A DNA stretch of 32,507 nucleotides from an uncultured Caryophanales bacterium. Lineage in GTDB: Bacteria > Bacillota_I > Bacilli_A > RFN20 > CAG-826. The notes below the pieces were generated by a model, which had not been told where the DNA came from, made no database searches, and saw nothing but the letters and a program-made list of their open reading frames with translations. The stretch is taken from the NCBI GenBank assembly GCA_937873795.1, contig CALMWE010000227.1, positions 1 to 32,507 of the forward strand, given 5' to 3'. Each line of letters begins with the position of its first letter. Positions within the stretch are counted from its first letter, which is position 1. Below, piece after piece: positions 23,341 through 32,507 of the stretch. Position numbers and translations under genes: made by a program.

Positions 23341-23664
23341 ATGAAACTCAAAAAAGGCGATAAGGTCATTATCATCGCCGGCAACGACAAGGGCAAAACC
23401 GGAACCGTTCAAAAGGTTCACGCTGATGTCAACAAAGTCGTCGTCGAAGGCGTTAACGTCCGCAAGAAACACAAAAAGCCGACCCAAAAGAATCCCGATG
23501 GCGCGATCTTAGATATCTACGCCCCGATCGATGCTTCCAACGTCGCGCTCATTGATCCGAAAACCAAAAAGGCCACTCGTGCCAAAATCGAGTTCGTTAC
23601 GGGAAAAGACAAAAAGGTCACCAAAGTCCGTGTCACCCGCGACGGAAAAAGCAAGTTAGACTAG
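23341..23664 (+). CDS. rplX: 50S ribosomal protein L24
   Basis: [55 protein letters not shown]. Confidence 0.99.
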   Translation: MKLKKGDKVIIIAGNDKGKTGTVQKVHADVNKVVVEGVNVRKKHKKPTQKNPDGAILDIYAPIDASNVALIDPKTKKATRAKIEFVTGKDKKVTKVRVTRDGKSKLD

Positions 23665-23675
23665 GAGGTCGCATC

Positions 23676-24338
23676 ATGGCAGAAGAAATCAAGAAATCCG
23701 CCGCTGAAAAGCCGGCGAAGCAAGAAGCGGCCCCGAAAGCCAAAGCCGAGAAACCGGCCAAGGTCGAAAAAGCCGAAGCGGTGAAAGAACCCAAAGCTCC
23801 GAACCGCTTAAAAGTCCGTTACAACGCAGAAATCGTCCCCGCCCTCATGGCGAAGTTCAAATACACTTCGATCATGGAAGTTCCGGGACTTGAGAAAATC
23901 GTCCTCAACGTCGGCGTCGGCGATGCCACGACCAACAGCAAGCTTCTTGATGACTCGGTTCGCGAACTCGGTGAAATCACCGGTCAAAAACCCATCATCA
24001 CGAAAGCCAAGAAATCCGTCGCGAGCTTCAAACTTCGCGAAGGCCAAGCGATTGGTTGCAAAGTCACCTTACGCGGCGTCCGGATGTACGAATTCCTCGA
24101 TAAGTTGATTAGTATCGCGCTCCCGCGCGTTCGCGACTTCCGCGGTATTTCCAAGAACTCCTTCGATGGCCACGGCAATTACACCTTGGGCATCAAAGAA
24201 CAATTGATCTTCCCGGAAATCAACTTCGACAAAGTCAATAAGATCAGAGGTATGGACATCGTCATCGTCACCACGGCGAAAAACGATGAAGAAGCCTTCG
24301 CGCTGTTAAGCGCCATCGGCTTGCCCTTCCATAAATAA
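23676..24338 (+). CDS. rplE: 50S ribosomal protein L5 with A/K/E/P-rich N-terminal extension
   Basis: L5 core [42 protein letters not shown] begins about residue 42. Confidence 0.98.
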   Translation: MAEEIKKSAAEKPAKQEAAPKAKAEKPAKVEKAEAVKEPKAPNRLKVRYNAEIVPALMAKFKYTSIMEVPGLEKIVLNVGVGDATTNSKLLDDSVRELGEITGQKPIITKAKKSVASFKLREGQAIGCKVTLRGVRMYEFLDKLISIALPRVRDFRGISKNSFDGHGNYTLGIKEQLIFPEINFDKVNKIRGMDIVIVTTAKNDEEAFALLSAIGLPFHK

Positions 24339-24352
24339 AGGAGACCGAAACC

Positions 24353-24538
24353 ATGGCGAAAACATCACTCAAGGTCCGCTGCGCGCGGCCCAAGAAGTAC
24401 AAAGTCCAAGAATACACCCGCTGCGAACGCTGCGGTCGTCCTCACTCGGTCTATCAAAAATTCCATTTGTGCCGTATCTGCTTACGCGAACTCGCTTACA
24501 AAGGCGAAATCCCGGGCATGAAAAAGGCCAGCTGGTAA
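24353..24538 (+). CDS. rpsN: 30S ribosomal protein S14, zinc-binding (type Z)
   Basis: 61 aa, [38 protein letters not shown]. Confidence 0.99.
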   Translation: MAKTSLKVRCARPKKYKVQEYTRCERCGRPHSVYQKFHLCRICLRELAYKGEIPGMKKASW

Positions 24539-24554
24539 GGAGGTAAAGAAACAT

Positions 24555-24947
24555 ATGGTTATGACAGATCCCATCGCCGATATGCTCACGCGTATCCGCA
24601 ACGCTAACTTGCTTCGTAACGAAACCGTCTCGATGCCTTCCTCGACCTTAAAAGTCCGGATCGCCGAGATTCTCAAAGAAGAAGGCTTCATCGTTGATTA
24701 CAAGGTCAGCGGCGAAGTGAAGAAAGAACTCACCATCACGCTGAAATACGCTGAAGGCACCCGTGTCATCAGCGGTTTGAAGAAAATCAGCAAACCCGGT
24801 TTGCGCGTTCACGCCCAAGCCGACAATTTACCCAGAGTCTTAAAAGGACTGGGAATTGCAATCATTTCCACATCCAAGGGAGTTATGAGCGATACGAAAG
24901 CCCGCGCTTTAGGCGTTGGCGGCGAAGTCATCGCTTATATCTGGTAG
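24555..24947 (+). CDS. rpsH: 30S ribosomal protein S8
   Basis: [59 protein letters not shown]. Confidence 0.99.
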   Translation: MVMTDPIADMLTRIRNANLLRNETVSMPSSTLKVRIAEILKEEGFIVDYKVSGEVKKELTITLKYAEGTRVISGLKKISKPGLRVHAQADNLPRVLKGLGIAIISTSKGVMSDTKARALGVGGEVIAYIW

Positions 24948-24956
24948 GAGGTTACC

Positions 24957-25499
24957 ATGTCACGTATCGGTAATAAAGTCATCCCCGTTCCCGCGGGCGT
25001 CACCATCACTCAAAAAGATGGCATCGTCACGGTGAAGGGTCCCAAAGGCTCCTTAGACGTCGCACTTGAAAGCGGCTGCACCATTGAACTCAGTGAAGGC
25101 CACGTTCACGTCAAACGTCCGAATGACGACCAACAAACCCGCGAAAATCATGGCACCGTCCGTGCCTTGATCCATAACGCCATCGTCGGCGTGACCGTCG
25201 GATTCAAGAAACAACTTGAAATCGTCGGTATCGGTTTCAAAGGTCAACTTCAAGGCCAAAACCTGTTACTCAACATCGGTTACAGCCATGATGTCGTGAT
25301 CGTCCCTGATAAGGGCGCCAAGATTATCGTCGTCGACCCGACCAACATCACGGTCGAAGGCGCTGATCGTCAAGCCGTCGGTCAAACCGCTGCTCGCATT
25401 CGTGCCTGCCGCGAACCGGAACCTTATCAAGGCAAAGGTATTAAATACAAAGGCGAGCATATCATCCGCAAGGAAGGTAAGCGCGCTGGTAAGAAATAA
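24957..25499 (+). CDS. rplF: 50S ribosomal protein L6
   Basis: MSRIGNKVIPVPAGVTI, REPEPYQGKGIKYKGEHIIRKEGKRAGKK. Confidence 0.99.
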   Translation: MSRIGNKVIPVPAGVTITQKDGIVTVKGPKGSLDVALESGCTIELSEGHVHVKRPNDDQQTRENHGTVRALIHNAIVGVTVGFKKQLEIVGIGFKGQLQGQNLLLNIGYSHDVVIVPDKGAKIIVVDPTNITVEGADRQAVGQTAARIRACREPEPYQGKGIKYKGEHIIRKEGKRAGKK

Positions 25500-25521
25500 A
25501 GCGTAGGAAAGGAGAAACATC

Positions 25522-25878
25522 ATGATCAATAAAGAAAGCCGTAACGTCGTCCGTCAACGCCGTCACGTTCGTATCCGGGCCAAGATTTCCGGCACTGCCG
25601 ATTGCCCGCGCTTAAGTGTCTACCGTTCCAACGCTAACATTTCCGCCCAACTCATCGACGATGAGAAAGGCGTTACCTTGGTCGCCAGCAGCTCCGTCGC
25701 CCTCAAGTTAGCTAAAGGTGGAAACATCGAAGCTTCCGTCAAAGTGGGCACCGACATCGCTGAAAAAGCGCTTGCCGCCGGCATCAAGAAAGTCGTCTTT
25801 GACCGTAGTGGTTATCTCTACCACGGCCGTATCGAAGCGTTAGCCAACGCCGCGCGTAAAGCCGGCTTGGTCTTCTAG
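25522..25878 (+). CDS. rplR: 50S ribosomal protein L18
   Basis: [61 protein letters not shown]. Confidence 0.99.
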   Translation: MINKESRNVVRQRRHVRIRAKISGTADCPRLSVYRSNANISAQLIDDEKGVTLVASSSVALKLAKGGNIEASVKVGTDIAEKALAAGIKKVVFDRSGYLYHGRIEALANAARKAGLVF

Positions 25879-25889
25879 GAGGACACCCC

Positions 25890-26510
25890 ATGGCAGAAGA
25901 AAAAGTAATCACTGCTCCGGCCGCTACCGAAGCAAAACCTCAAGCGGCTCGTCCGCAATCCGGTGCTCGTCCGGCATTTGGCGCTCGCCCTCAAGGTGAC
26001 CGTCGTCCTTCCGGCGATCGTCCCCGCGGTCCGCGTCGCGAACGCGAAGTCAAAGAATATGAAGAACGCGTGGTTTCCATCAACCGCGTCAGCAAAACCG
26101 TCAAAGGCGGACGTCACCTGCGCTTCGCCGCAGTCGTCGTCATCGGTGACGGCAAGGGCCAATATGGTTTCGGAACCGGCAAAGCCGGCGAAGTCCCCGA
26201 TGCCATCAAGAAAGCTCTTGAAAACGCCAAAAAGAAACTTTACAAGATTTCGCTCGCTAAGGGCGACACCATCTCGCATGAGATCATTGGTCAATTCGGA
26301 GCTTGCAGCGTTTTCCTTAAACCCGCTCCCGAAGGTACCGGAATTATTGCCGGTGGACCTGTTCGCGCCATCCTTGAATTGGCCGGCGTGAAAAACGTTT
26401 ACTCCAAAGTCTATGGCAGCCGCGCCCCGATCAACATCATCCGGGCGACCAATAACGGCGTTGCCAACCTCAAGACCTACGCGCAAGTGAAGGCTCTTCG
26501 TGGTAAATAA
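25890..26510 (+). CDS. rpsE: 30S ribosomal protein S5 with R/P/A-rich N-terminal extension
   Basis: S5 core [51 protein letters not shown] begins about residue 58. Confidence 0.99.
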   Translation: MAEEKVITAPAATEAKPQAARPQSGARPAFGARPQGDRRPSGDRPRGPRREREVKEYEERVVSINRVSKTVKGGRHLRFAAVVVIGDGKGQYGFGTGKAGEVPDAIKKALENAKKKLYKISLAKGDTISHEIIGQFGACSVFLKPAPEGTGIIAGGPVRAILELAGVKNVYSKVYGSRAPINIIRATNNGVANLKTYAQVKALRGK

Positions 26511-26553
26511 AAACGACTCAAACATCAAAAATCTCAACTAGGGAGGTGCAACT

Positions 26554-26994
26554 ATGAATTTACATCAACTTCAACATACCGAAGGCGCGCGCACGAACGG
26601 TTTCCGTAAGGGCCGTGGCGTGGGTTCGGGCAATGGCAAGACGGCCGGTAAAGGCCACAAAGGTCAAAACGCCCGCAGCGGTGGACATGTTCGTTTAGGC
26701 TTCGAAGGTGGGCAAAACCCCTACTTCCGCCGGCTTCCGAAAAGAGGCTTCAAGAACGGCTCGCATGTCGAATTTGCCGTCGTGAATGTCGAATCGTTAA
26801 ACTGTTTCGATGCTGAAACGGTTGTCACCCCGACGTTATTAGTGGAATCCAAACTCGTCCGTAAGGAATTTGACGGAATCAAGATCCTGGGCAGCGGTCA
26901 ATTGACCAAAAAGCTCACGGTCCAAGCCCACAAGTTCTCCAAAGCCGCGGAAGAAGCCATTAAGAATGCCGGCGGCGCTATCGAGGTACTCTAA
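26554..26994 (+). CDS. rplO: 50S ribosomal protein L15
   Basis: [49 protein letters not shown]. Confidence 0.99.
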   Translation: MNLHQLQHTEGARTNGFRKGRGVGSGNGKTAGKGHKGQNARSGGHVRLGFEGGQNPYFRRLPKRGFKNGSHVEFAVVNVESLNCFDAETVVTPTLLVESKLVRKEFDGIKILGSGQLTKKLTVQAHKFSKAAEEAIKNAGGAIEVL

Positions 26995-28343
26995 TGAAAA
27001 AATTCGTGAGCATTTTCAAAAACAAGGAAGTTGTTAATCGAATTTTCTTCACGATCATGATTCTGTTCATCTTCCGTATCGGTGCGGCGATTACCGTTCC
27101 GAACGTGACGGTTCAGAATTTCAATTTCAGCGACAACAATGCCTTCGGCCTGATGAACTTATTGGGCGGTGGCGCATTACAAAGCTTCTCCGTGTTCGCC
27201 CTCGGCGTGAGCCCCTACATCACCGCGAGCATCATCGTCCAACTCTTATCGATGGACGTGCTCCCGGCCTTGACCGAACTCTCCGAACAAGGCGACTACG
27301 GCCGTAAAAAAAGCGAAATGGCGACCCGTTACTTGACCCTCCTTCTGGGTGCGGTCCAAGCCTATGGCGTTGTCAAAACGATGGAAAACTCTTCCTACAT
27401 TACCTTAGCCGATTCGAGTTTCTGGACCTATGCCTACATCGTCACCATCCTCATGGCTGGTTCGATGCTCGTCATGTGGCTCGGTGACCAAATCACGGTC
27501 AAAGGTCTTGGAAACGGCGTTTCCGTCATCATCTTCGCCGGCATCGTCCGGAGCTTGCCGATTCAAATCGGCACCGCGTATACCCAATGGTTGTCCGAAA
27601 AGCTCGGCCAAGGGGCGGCGCAAGTGCTTAAAGGTTCGCTCCAATTCGGTATTTATCTCTTGTCTTTCGTGCTGATCGTGGCGTTCGTCACGTTCGTCGA
27701 GAAAAGCAAGCGCAAAATCCCGGTTCAACACGCCGGAAAGAGCGGCAGTGGCCAAAAATACAGCCAAGCGAGTTTCTTGCCCATCAAGATCAACTCCGCC
27801 GGCGTTATCCCGGTCATCTTCGCCAGTTCCATCATGATGGCTCCGAGCGTCATCGCCTCCTTCATCAGCGGCGCGGACACGACGGCCGAATGGTTGGACA
27901 TCTTCTCTTCAAGCGACACGGTCACCATGCCTTGGTTCAACAACCAAACGTGGGAAATGCCGTGGGGCTTACTCATTTACTTAGTCTTGACGGTCCTCTT
28001 CACGTTCTTCTACGCCAACTTGCAGATCAATCCGACCAAGCTGGCTGAAAACTTCCAAAAGAACGGTTCGTATATTCCGGGCATCCGTCCGGGTAACGAA
28101 ACCGAACGTTATGTGAAGAAGGTCCTCAATCGCGTGACTGCTATCGGTGCGACGGCGTTGGCCTTTATTGCGGCCCTCCCGATCGTGCTCGTCCTCTTAA
28201 AGATCGTTCCGGATTCATCCTTGGCTTTAGGCGGTACCGGCTTGATCATCGTCGTTGGCGTGTGCTTGGAAATCAACTCGCAAATCGATGGGTTGTTGGC
28301 CGGCAAGAGCTTCGACGAAGTAACCCAATCGAGGGGTGATTAA
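26994..28343 (+). CDS. secY: Preprotein translocase subunit SecY
   Basis: FALGVSPYITASIIVQLLSMDVLPAL, YANLQINPTKLAENFQKNGSYIPGIRPG. Confidence 0.99.
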   Translation: MKKFVSIFKNKEVVNRIFFTIMILFIFRIGAAITVPNVTVQNFNFSDNNAFGLMNLLGGGALQSFSVFALGVSPYITASIIVQLLSMDVLPALTELSEQGDYGRKKSEMATRYLTLLLGAVQAYGVVKTMENSSYITLADSSFWTYAYIVTILMAGSMLVMWLGDQITVKGLGNGVSVIIFAGIVRSLPIQIGTAYTQWLSEKLGQGAAQVLKGSLQFGIYLLSFVLIVAFVTFVEKSKRKIPVQHAGKSGSGQKYSQASFLPIKINSAGVIPVIFASSIMMAPSVIASFISGADTTAEWLDIFSSSDTVTMPWFNNQTWEMPWGLLIYLVLTVLFTFFYANLQINPTKLAENFQKNGSYIPGIRPGNETERYVKKVLNRVTAIGATALAFIAALPIVLVLLKIVPDSSLALGGTGLIIVVGVCLEINSQIDGLLAGKSFDEVTQSRGD

Positions 28344-28345
28344 CG

Positions 28346-29005
28346 ATGTTAAACATCATCCTCATGGGACCTCCGGGCGCCGGCAAAGGCACCCAAGCCA
28401 AGAAAATCATCGCCAAGTATAACATTCCCCATATTTCCACCGGGGATATGTTCCGCGAAGCGATCAAGGAAGGCACCGAGCTTGGAAAAGCCGCGGCCAC
28501 CTTCATCAACGCCGGGCACTTAGTGCCTGACGACGTCACCATCGGACTCGTCAAAGAACGTTTGGCGAAACCCGATTGCGCTCAAGGTTACTTACTCGAC
28601 GGTTTCCCGCGGACCATTCCGCAAGCGGAAGCCCTTGAGGTGTTAACAAAACAAATCGCTCGTCCGGTCGGCATCGTTATCAACTTCGAATGCGATCGCC
28701 CCGAACTGATCCGGCGCATCAGCGGCCGACGCGTTTGCGTCTCCTGCGGAGCTCCCTACCACGTCGACACCATGAGATCCAAAGTCGAAGGTGTCTGCGA
28801 CTTATGCGGTGGGAAACTCATTCAACGCAAAGACGACAACGTCGAATCCCTGATCGTGCGTTTGGACCATTACGAACACCAAACCAAACCGCTCCTCGCG
28901 TTCTACGAGAAGAGTGGCTTGCTGGTTAACGTCAATGGTTTAACCGGATATGACAAGCTCTTTGACGAAATCACAGTGCTCCTCGACGAGGTTGCACGCC
29001 GATGA
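28346..29005 (+). CDS. adk: Adenylate kinase (zinc-LID type)
   Basis: ILMGPPGAGKGTQAKKI, HISTGDMFREAI, DGFPRTIPQAEAL; LID with CVSCGAPYH...CDLCGG. Confidence 0.99.
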   Translation: MLNIILMGPPGAGKGTQAKKIIAKYNIPHISTGDMFREAIKEGTELGKAAATFINAGHLVPDDVTIGLVKERLAKPDCAQGYLLDGFPRTIPQAEALEVLTKQIARPVGIVINFECDRPELIRRISGRRVCVSCGAPYHVDTMRSKVEGVCDLCGGKLIQRKDDNVESLIVRLDHYEHQTKPLLAFYEKSGLLVNVNGLTGYDKLFDEITVLLDEVARR

Positions 29006-29754
29006 TTATCGTCAAATCACCGCGCGAAATCGCCTTGATGAGAGAAGCAGGCCACATAGTGGCCTCGGTATTCGAAGCCCTGCGCCCGATGTGCGTTCCC
29101 GGTGTCACCACCAAAGAACTCGACACGAAGGCAGAAGAAGTCATTCGCTCCATGGGAGCCACCCCGTCCTTTAAAGGCTACGGCGGGTTCCCTGGAAGCG
29201 TGTGCATTTCGGTCAACGATACCCTCATCCACGGCATTCCGGGCAAATATGTCCTAAAGTCTGGAGACATCGTCTCGCTCGACGTCGGTGCCAATTATAA
29301 AGGCTACCACGGCGATGCCTGCCGCACGTATCCGGTCGGACTCATCAGCCCGCAAGCGGAAGCTCTGGTCCGCGTCACCGAGGAAAGTTTCTGGGAAGCG
29401 ATGAAAATCATCCGTCCCGGGGTGAACCTCAGCGATATCGGCCACACCATCCAAAGTTATTGCGAAGCGCATGGTTACTCCTTGCCGCGCGATTACACCG
29501 GTCATGGTGTCGGAGCCCAACTCCATGAAGATCCGCCCATTCCCAACTACGGTGCGCCCGGCCATGGACCGCTGCTTAAAGCGGGGATGTGTCTGGCCAT
29601 CGAACCGATGGTCAACCAAGGTCGTCGCGATACGCGCGTCCTAAGTGACGGTTGGACCGTGAAAACGGCCGACGGGAAATTATCCGCCCACTATGAGAAC
29701 ACCATTGTGGTGACGGAAACAGGCTATGAAGTCCTGACCCAACTGAAGGAGTGA
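29002..29754 (+). CDS. map: Methionine aminopeptidase, type I
   Basis: [57 protein letters not shown]. Confidence 0.99.
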   Translation: MIIVKSPREIALMREAGHIVASVFEALRPMCVPGVTTKELDTKAEEVIRSMGATPSFKGYGGFPGSVCISVNDTLIHGIPGKYVLKSGDIVSLDVGANYKGYHGDACRTYPVGLISPQAEALVRVTEESFWEAMKIIRPGVNLSDIGHTIQSYCEAHGYSLPRDYTGHGVGAQLHEDPPIPNYGAPGHGPLLKAGMCLAIEPMVNQGRRDTRVLSDGWTVKTADGKLSAHYENTIVVTETGYEVLTQLKE

Positions 29755-29758
29755 TTGC

Positions 29759-29977
29759 ATGTCAAAAGAAGACGTCATCGAAGTAGAGGCAGTCGTCGTA
29801 GAAACGTTACCGAACGCCATGTTCAACGTGAAACTACAAAACGGCGTCGTAATTCTGGCCCACGTTTCTGGTAAAATTCGTATGCACTACATCCGCATTT
29901 TACCCGGTGATAGAGTTACGGTAGAAATCTCGCCTTATGATTTAACACGGGGCCGCATTACATTTAGATACAAATAG
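29759..29977 (+). CDS. infA: Translation initiation factor IF-1
   Basis: 72 aa, [22 protein letters not shown]...[38 protein letters not shown]. Confidence 0.99.
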   Translation: MSKEDVIEVEAVVVETLPNAMFNVKLQNGVVILAHVSGKIRMHYIRILPGDRVTVEISPYDLTRGRITFRYK

Positions 29978-29994
29978 TATCAGGAGGAAATTTT

Positions 29995-30108
29995 ATGAAA
30001 GTAAGACCCTCAGTCAAACCCATTTGCCCGAAGTGCAAAGTGATTAAACGCCACGGGACCGTCATGGTCATCTGCGAAAATCCGAAGCACAAGCAAAGAC
30101 AAGGTTAA
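29995..30108 (+). CDS. rpmJ: 50S ribosomal protein L36 (zinc-ribbon form), absent from the ORF track
   Basis: Hand translation [45 protein letters not shown] upstream; CxxC...C...H zinc ligands. Confidence 0.97.
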   Translation: MKVRPSVKPICPKCKVIKRHGTVMVICENPKHKQRQG

Positions 30109-30127
30109 TTAGGAGGAAACACCAGTT

Positions 30128-30505
30128 ATGGCACGTATCGTTGGAGTCGACATCCCAAATGAAAAACGCGTCGTTATCGCCCTTACCTACATTTTCGGTA
30201 TCGGAGACAGCACCGCGAAGAAACTCTGCGCCGCCGCTTCTGTCAGTGAAGACATTCGGGTGAAAAATTTGTCCGAAGATCAATTGACCGCGCTCCGCGC
30301 TCAAGTCGCTAAGCTTAAAGTCGAAGGCGATCTTCGCCGCGAAGTCGCTTTAAATATCAAACGTTTACAAGAAATCGGCTGCTACCGCGGCCTTCGTCAC
30401 CGGAAAGGTTTGCCCGTTCGCGGACAACGTACCCGGACCAATGCTCGGACTCGCAAGGGACCGCGTAAGACGATTGCCAACAAAAAGCAAGCCGTCCAAG
30501 GTTAA
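30128..30505 (+). CDS. rpsM: 30S ribosomal protein S13
   Basis: [58 protein letters not shown]. Confidence 0.99.
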   Translation: MARIVGVDIPNEKRVVIALTYIFGIGDSTAKKLCAAASVSEDIRVKNLSEDQLTALRAQVAKLKVEGDLRREVALNIKRLQEIGCYRGLRHRKGLPVRGQRTRTNARTRKGPRKTIANKKQAVQG

Positions 30506-30522
30506 GCTAGGAGGATAACAGT

Positions 30523-30957
30523 ATGGCACAAACCAATAATCCAGCTACCGCGACCACATCCTCGGGGGCCAAGAAGCCCACGACGACCCGCAAGAAGAAA
30601 ATCAAACGGGCTTATACCAAAGGTATCGCCCACATCCATTCCACCTTCAATAACACCATCGTGACCATTACCGACGAAGCCGGCAATGCCATTGCGTGGA
30701 GCAGCGCCGGAGCGCTCGGTTACAAAGGCGCGAAGAAAGCGACTCCGTTTGCCGCTCAATCCGCCGCTGAAGCCGCTGCCAAAAGCGCCATCGATCAAGG
30801 CATTAAGACCGTTGACGTAAACGTCAAAGGACCTGGCCCTGGCCGCGAATCCGCGGTTCGTAGCCTGCAAGCTGCCGGATTGACCATTGTCACCATCACG
30901 GATACGACGCCCATCCCGCATAACGGATGCCGTCCGCCCAAGAGACCGCGTGGTTAA
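30523..30957 (+). CDS. rpsK: 30S ribosomal protein S11
   Basis: [65 protein letters not shown]. Confidence 0.99.
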   Translation: MAQTNNPATATTSSGAKKPTTTRKKKIKRAYTKGIAHIHSTFNNTIVTITDEAGNAIAWSSAGALGYKGAKKATPFAAQSAAEAAAKSAIDQGIKTVDVNVKGPGPGRESAVRSLQAAGLTIVTITDTTPIPHNGCRPPKRPRG

Positions 30958-30975
30958 TGAAGGAGGAAACACAGC

Positions 30976-31944
30976 ATGTCAAAAATCGCTAATCCTTTCG
31001 AGAAGCCCGAATTCAAAGTCGCCGTTTACGACGACAAAGAAAACTATGGCAAGTTCGTTATTGAACCCTTGGAGAGAGGCTTCGGCTTAACTCTGGGTAA
31101 CGCCATCCGCCGTGTTTTACTGAGCTCCCTCCCGGGTGCTTCGGTGTTCGCTGTGGAAATCGACGGCGCGCGTCATGAATTCTCCGCCCTTGACGGGGTT
31201 CAAGAAGACGTCACCACGATTATTCTCAATCTCAAGGATTTGGTCCTGAAAATCAGCGATGTCGAAACCGGAGCCAAACGCATCGAAGTCGATGTCGAAG
31301 GCCCCAAGACCGTGACTGCCGGCGATCTCCAACTTCCCGGAGGCGTCAGCGTCGTCAATCCAACGCTCGTATTAGCCAATGTCGCCGCCGGCGGCCATCT
31401 TAAGATGGTTATGCACGCCCGCAACGGCCGTGGTTATGTCACCAGTGAAGGCAACAAAGCCGATCGTTACCATATGAACATCGGTACCATCGCCACCGAC
31501 AGCAATTACTCGCCGGTGACCAAGGTCAGCTACGTCGTCGATCCGACCCGCGTCGGCCACGATTCGCGGTATGACCGTTTGACTCTCGAAGTTTGGACCA
31601 ATGGTTCGATGAAACCCCAAGATGCCGTCGGCCTCAGCGCCAAAATCTTGATGGCTCACTTTGAAGAATTCACCAAACTCAGCGATCTCACCAAGGACAT
31701 CAATGTCATTCAAGAGGTCGTCCAACAAGAAACCAACAAATACGAAGACATGACGATCGAAGAACTCGATCTCTCAGTCCGTTCGTACAACTGCTTAAAG
31801 AGAGCAGGCATCGCCACCGTCATGGAACTCACCCAAAAAACGGAAGAGGAAATGATGAAGGTGCGCAATCTCGGCAAGAAATCGCTCAAAGAAGTTAAAG
31901 AAAAACTCAATGCGATCGGTCTTGGCTTCCGGGATTTCGAGTAG
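30976..31944 (+). CDS. rpoA: DNA-directed RNA polymerase subunit alpha
   Basis: FVIEPLERGFGLTLGNAIRRVLLSSLPGASV; C-terminal domain LDLSVRSYNCLKRAGIATVMELTQKTEEEMMKVRNLGKKSLKEVKEKL. Confidence 0.99.
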   Translation: MSKIANPFEKPEFKVAVYDDKENYGKFVIEPLERGFGLTLGNAIRRVLLSSLPGASVFAVEIDGARHEFSALDGVQEDVTTIILNLKDLVLKISDVETGAKRIEVDVEGPKTVTAGDLQLPGGVSVVNPTLVLANVAAGGHLKMVMHARNGRGYVTSEGNKADRYHMNIGTIATDSNYSPVTKVSYVVDPTRVGHDSRYDRLTLEVWTNGSMKPQDAVGLSAKILMAHFEEFTKLSDLTKDINVIQEVVQQETNKYEDMTIEELDLSVRSYNCLKRAGIATVMELTQKTEEEMMKVRNLGKKSLKEVKEKLNAIGLGFRDFE

Positions 31945-31953
31945 GAGGAACTC

Positions 31954-32358
31954 ATGGCTACACAAGGACGCAATAACGTACACGGCAAAGCCGGCGTACG
32001 GTTTAAATCCCCATACACGACTTCCAAACGGAAGTCCGAACTTCGCAATCTCGTCACTGAACTCATCGTCGGTGGTCGCGTCAGCGTGACCAGCGGCATG
32101 GCTCAAGACCTCACGTCTTTAGCCGAACGTTTGGTTACGTACGCCAAAAAAGGTGACTTGCATCATCGTCGGCTGGCCGCCGCGGTCGTCCGTCCCATCG
32201 TCATTGACGAGAAGACCGGCAAGACCCCGCTGGACAAACTCTTCGATGAAATCGGCCCCAGCTACAAAGAACGTCAAGGTGGCTACACCCGCACGCTCAA
32301 ATTGGGCAACCGTCAAGGCGACGACGCTCCTGTCGTCATCGTCGAATTCGTCAAGTAA
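31954..32358 (+). CDS. rplQ: 50S ribosomal protein L17
   Basis: GVRFKSPYTTSKRKSELRNLVTELI, GGYTRTLKLGNRQGDDAPVVIVEFV. Confidence 0.98.
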   Translation: MATQGRNNVHGKAGVRFKSPYTTSKRKSELRNLVTELIVGGRVSVTSGMAQDLTSLAERLVTYAKKGDLHHRRLAAAVVRPIVIDEKTGKTPLDKLFDEIGPSYKERQGGYTRTLKLGNRQGDDAPVVIVEFVK

Positions 32359-32367
32359 TACCTTAAG

Positions 32368-32396
32368 AAGGACCGGCCAATGTCGGTCCTTTTTTC
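32368..32396 (+). terminator. Rho-independent terminator at the end of the alpha operon
   Basis: AAGGACCG-GCCAATGT-CGGTCCTTTTTTT. Confidence 0.9.
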
Positions 32397-32429
32397 ATGC
32401 TCGATATGTCCTTTTTTTGTCGGCTTCGC

Positions 32430-32435
32430 TATAAT
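32430..32435 (+). promoter_or_regulatory. Candidate -10 box for the gene beginning at 32461
   Basis: TATAAT, followed by SD AGGGAGG; -35 is weak. Confidence 0.45.
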
Positions 32436-32460
32436 ATAAAAGTCAGGGAGGAAACTCTGC

Positions 32461-32507
32461 GTGGAATACATTAACGGGCTCGATCGTTTGAGCAAAGGCT
32501 GGAAGAT
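32461..32507 (+). CDS. 5' end of an unidentified protein (GTG start, 3' truncated)
   Basis: GTG after GGAGG: (M)EYINGLDRLSKGWK...; too short for a family call. Confidence 0.5.
   Translation, partial: MEYINGLDRLSKGWK

Noticed and set aside
23676-23800. L5 N-terminal extension as a start-site miscall
   Set aside because: Considered and not adopted: the SD TAGGAGG is properly spaced before ATG 23676 and I see no SD before the core, so the extension is kept as real pending proteomics.
25875-26537. 220-aa antisense ORF covering rpsE
   Set aside because: Lies entirely opposite a certain ribosomal gene; the sense strand's C-ending codon bias removes stops in the complementary frame; low-complexity G/F/D-rich product; no separate initiation evidence.

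Overview
The window is about 32.5 kb of a low-GC-Gram-positive-type chromosome, probably class Bacilli or a Mollicutes-like relative. It uses the standard code: TGA ends tgt and map. The content is mostly housekeeping. Left part: a few hypothetical membrane proteins and a thioredoxin-like lipoprotein; pcrA-ligA-gatC-gatA-gatB; a convergent degV/SGNH-hydrolase pair; a DUF1836-type protein; a queuosine block (queT-tgt-queA-queH); and a transglutaminase-like lipoprotein. Right part: a continuous S10-spc-alpha ribosomal cluster from rpsJ to rplQ, including secY, adk, map, infA and rpoA, with no rpmD between rpsE and rplO. I found no CRISPR, prophage, transposon, tRNA or rRNA. The best non-coding signals are: a preQ1-I-type H-pseudoknot riboswitch occluding the queT Shine-Dalgarno; a structured leader ahead of rpsJ; and a perfect 7-7-7 inverted repeat on the -10 box of the SGNH-hydrolase promoter, divergent from the DUF1836 gene. 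Other oddities are A/K/P-rich N-terminal extensions on L23, L5 and S5, and recurrent stop/Shine-Dalgarno fusions (TAGGAGG). I see no clear sign of a wholly new multi-gene system.
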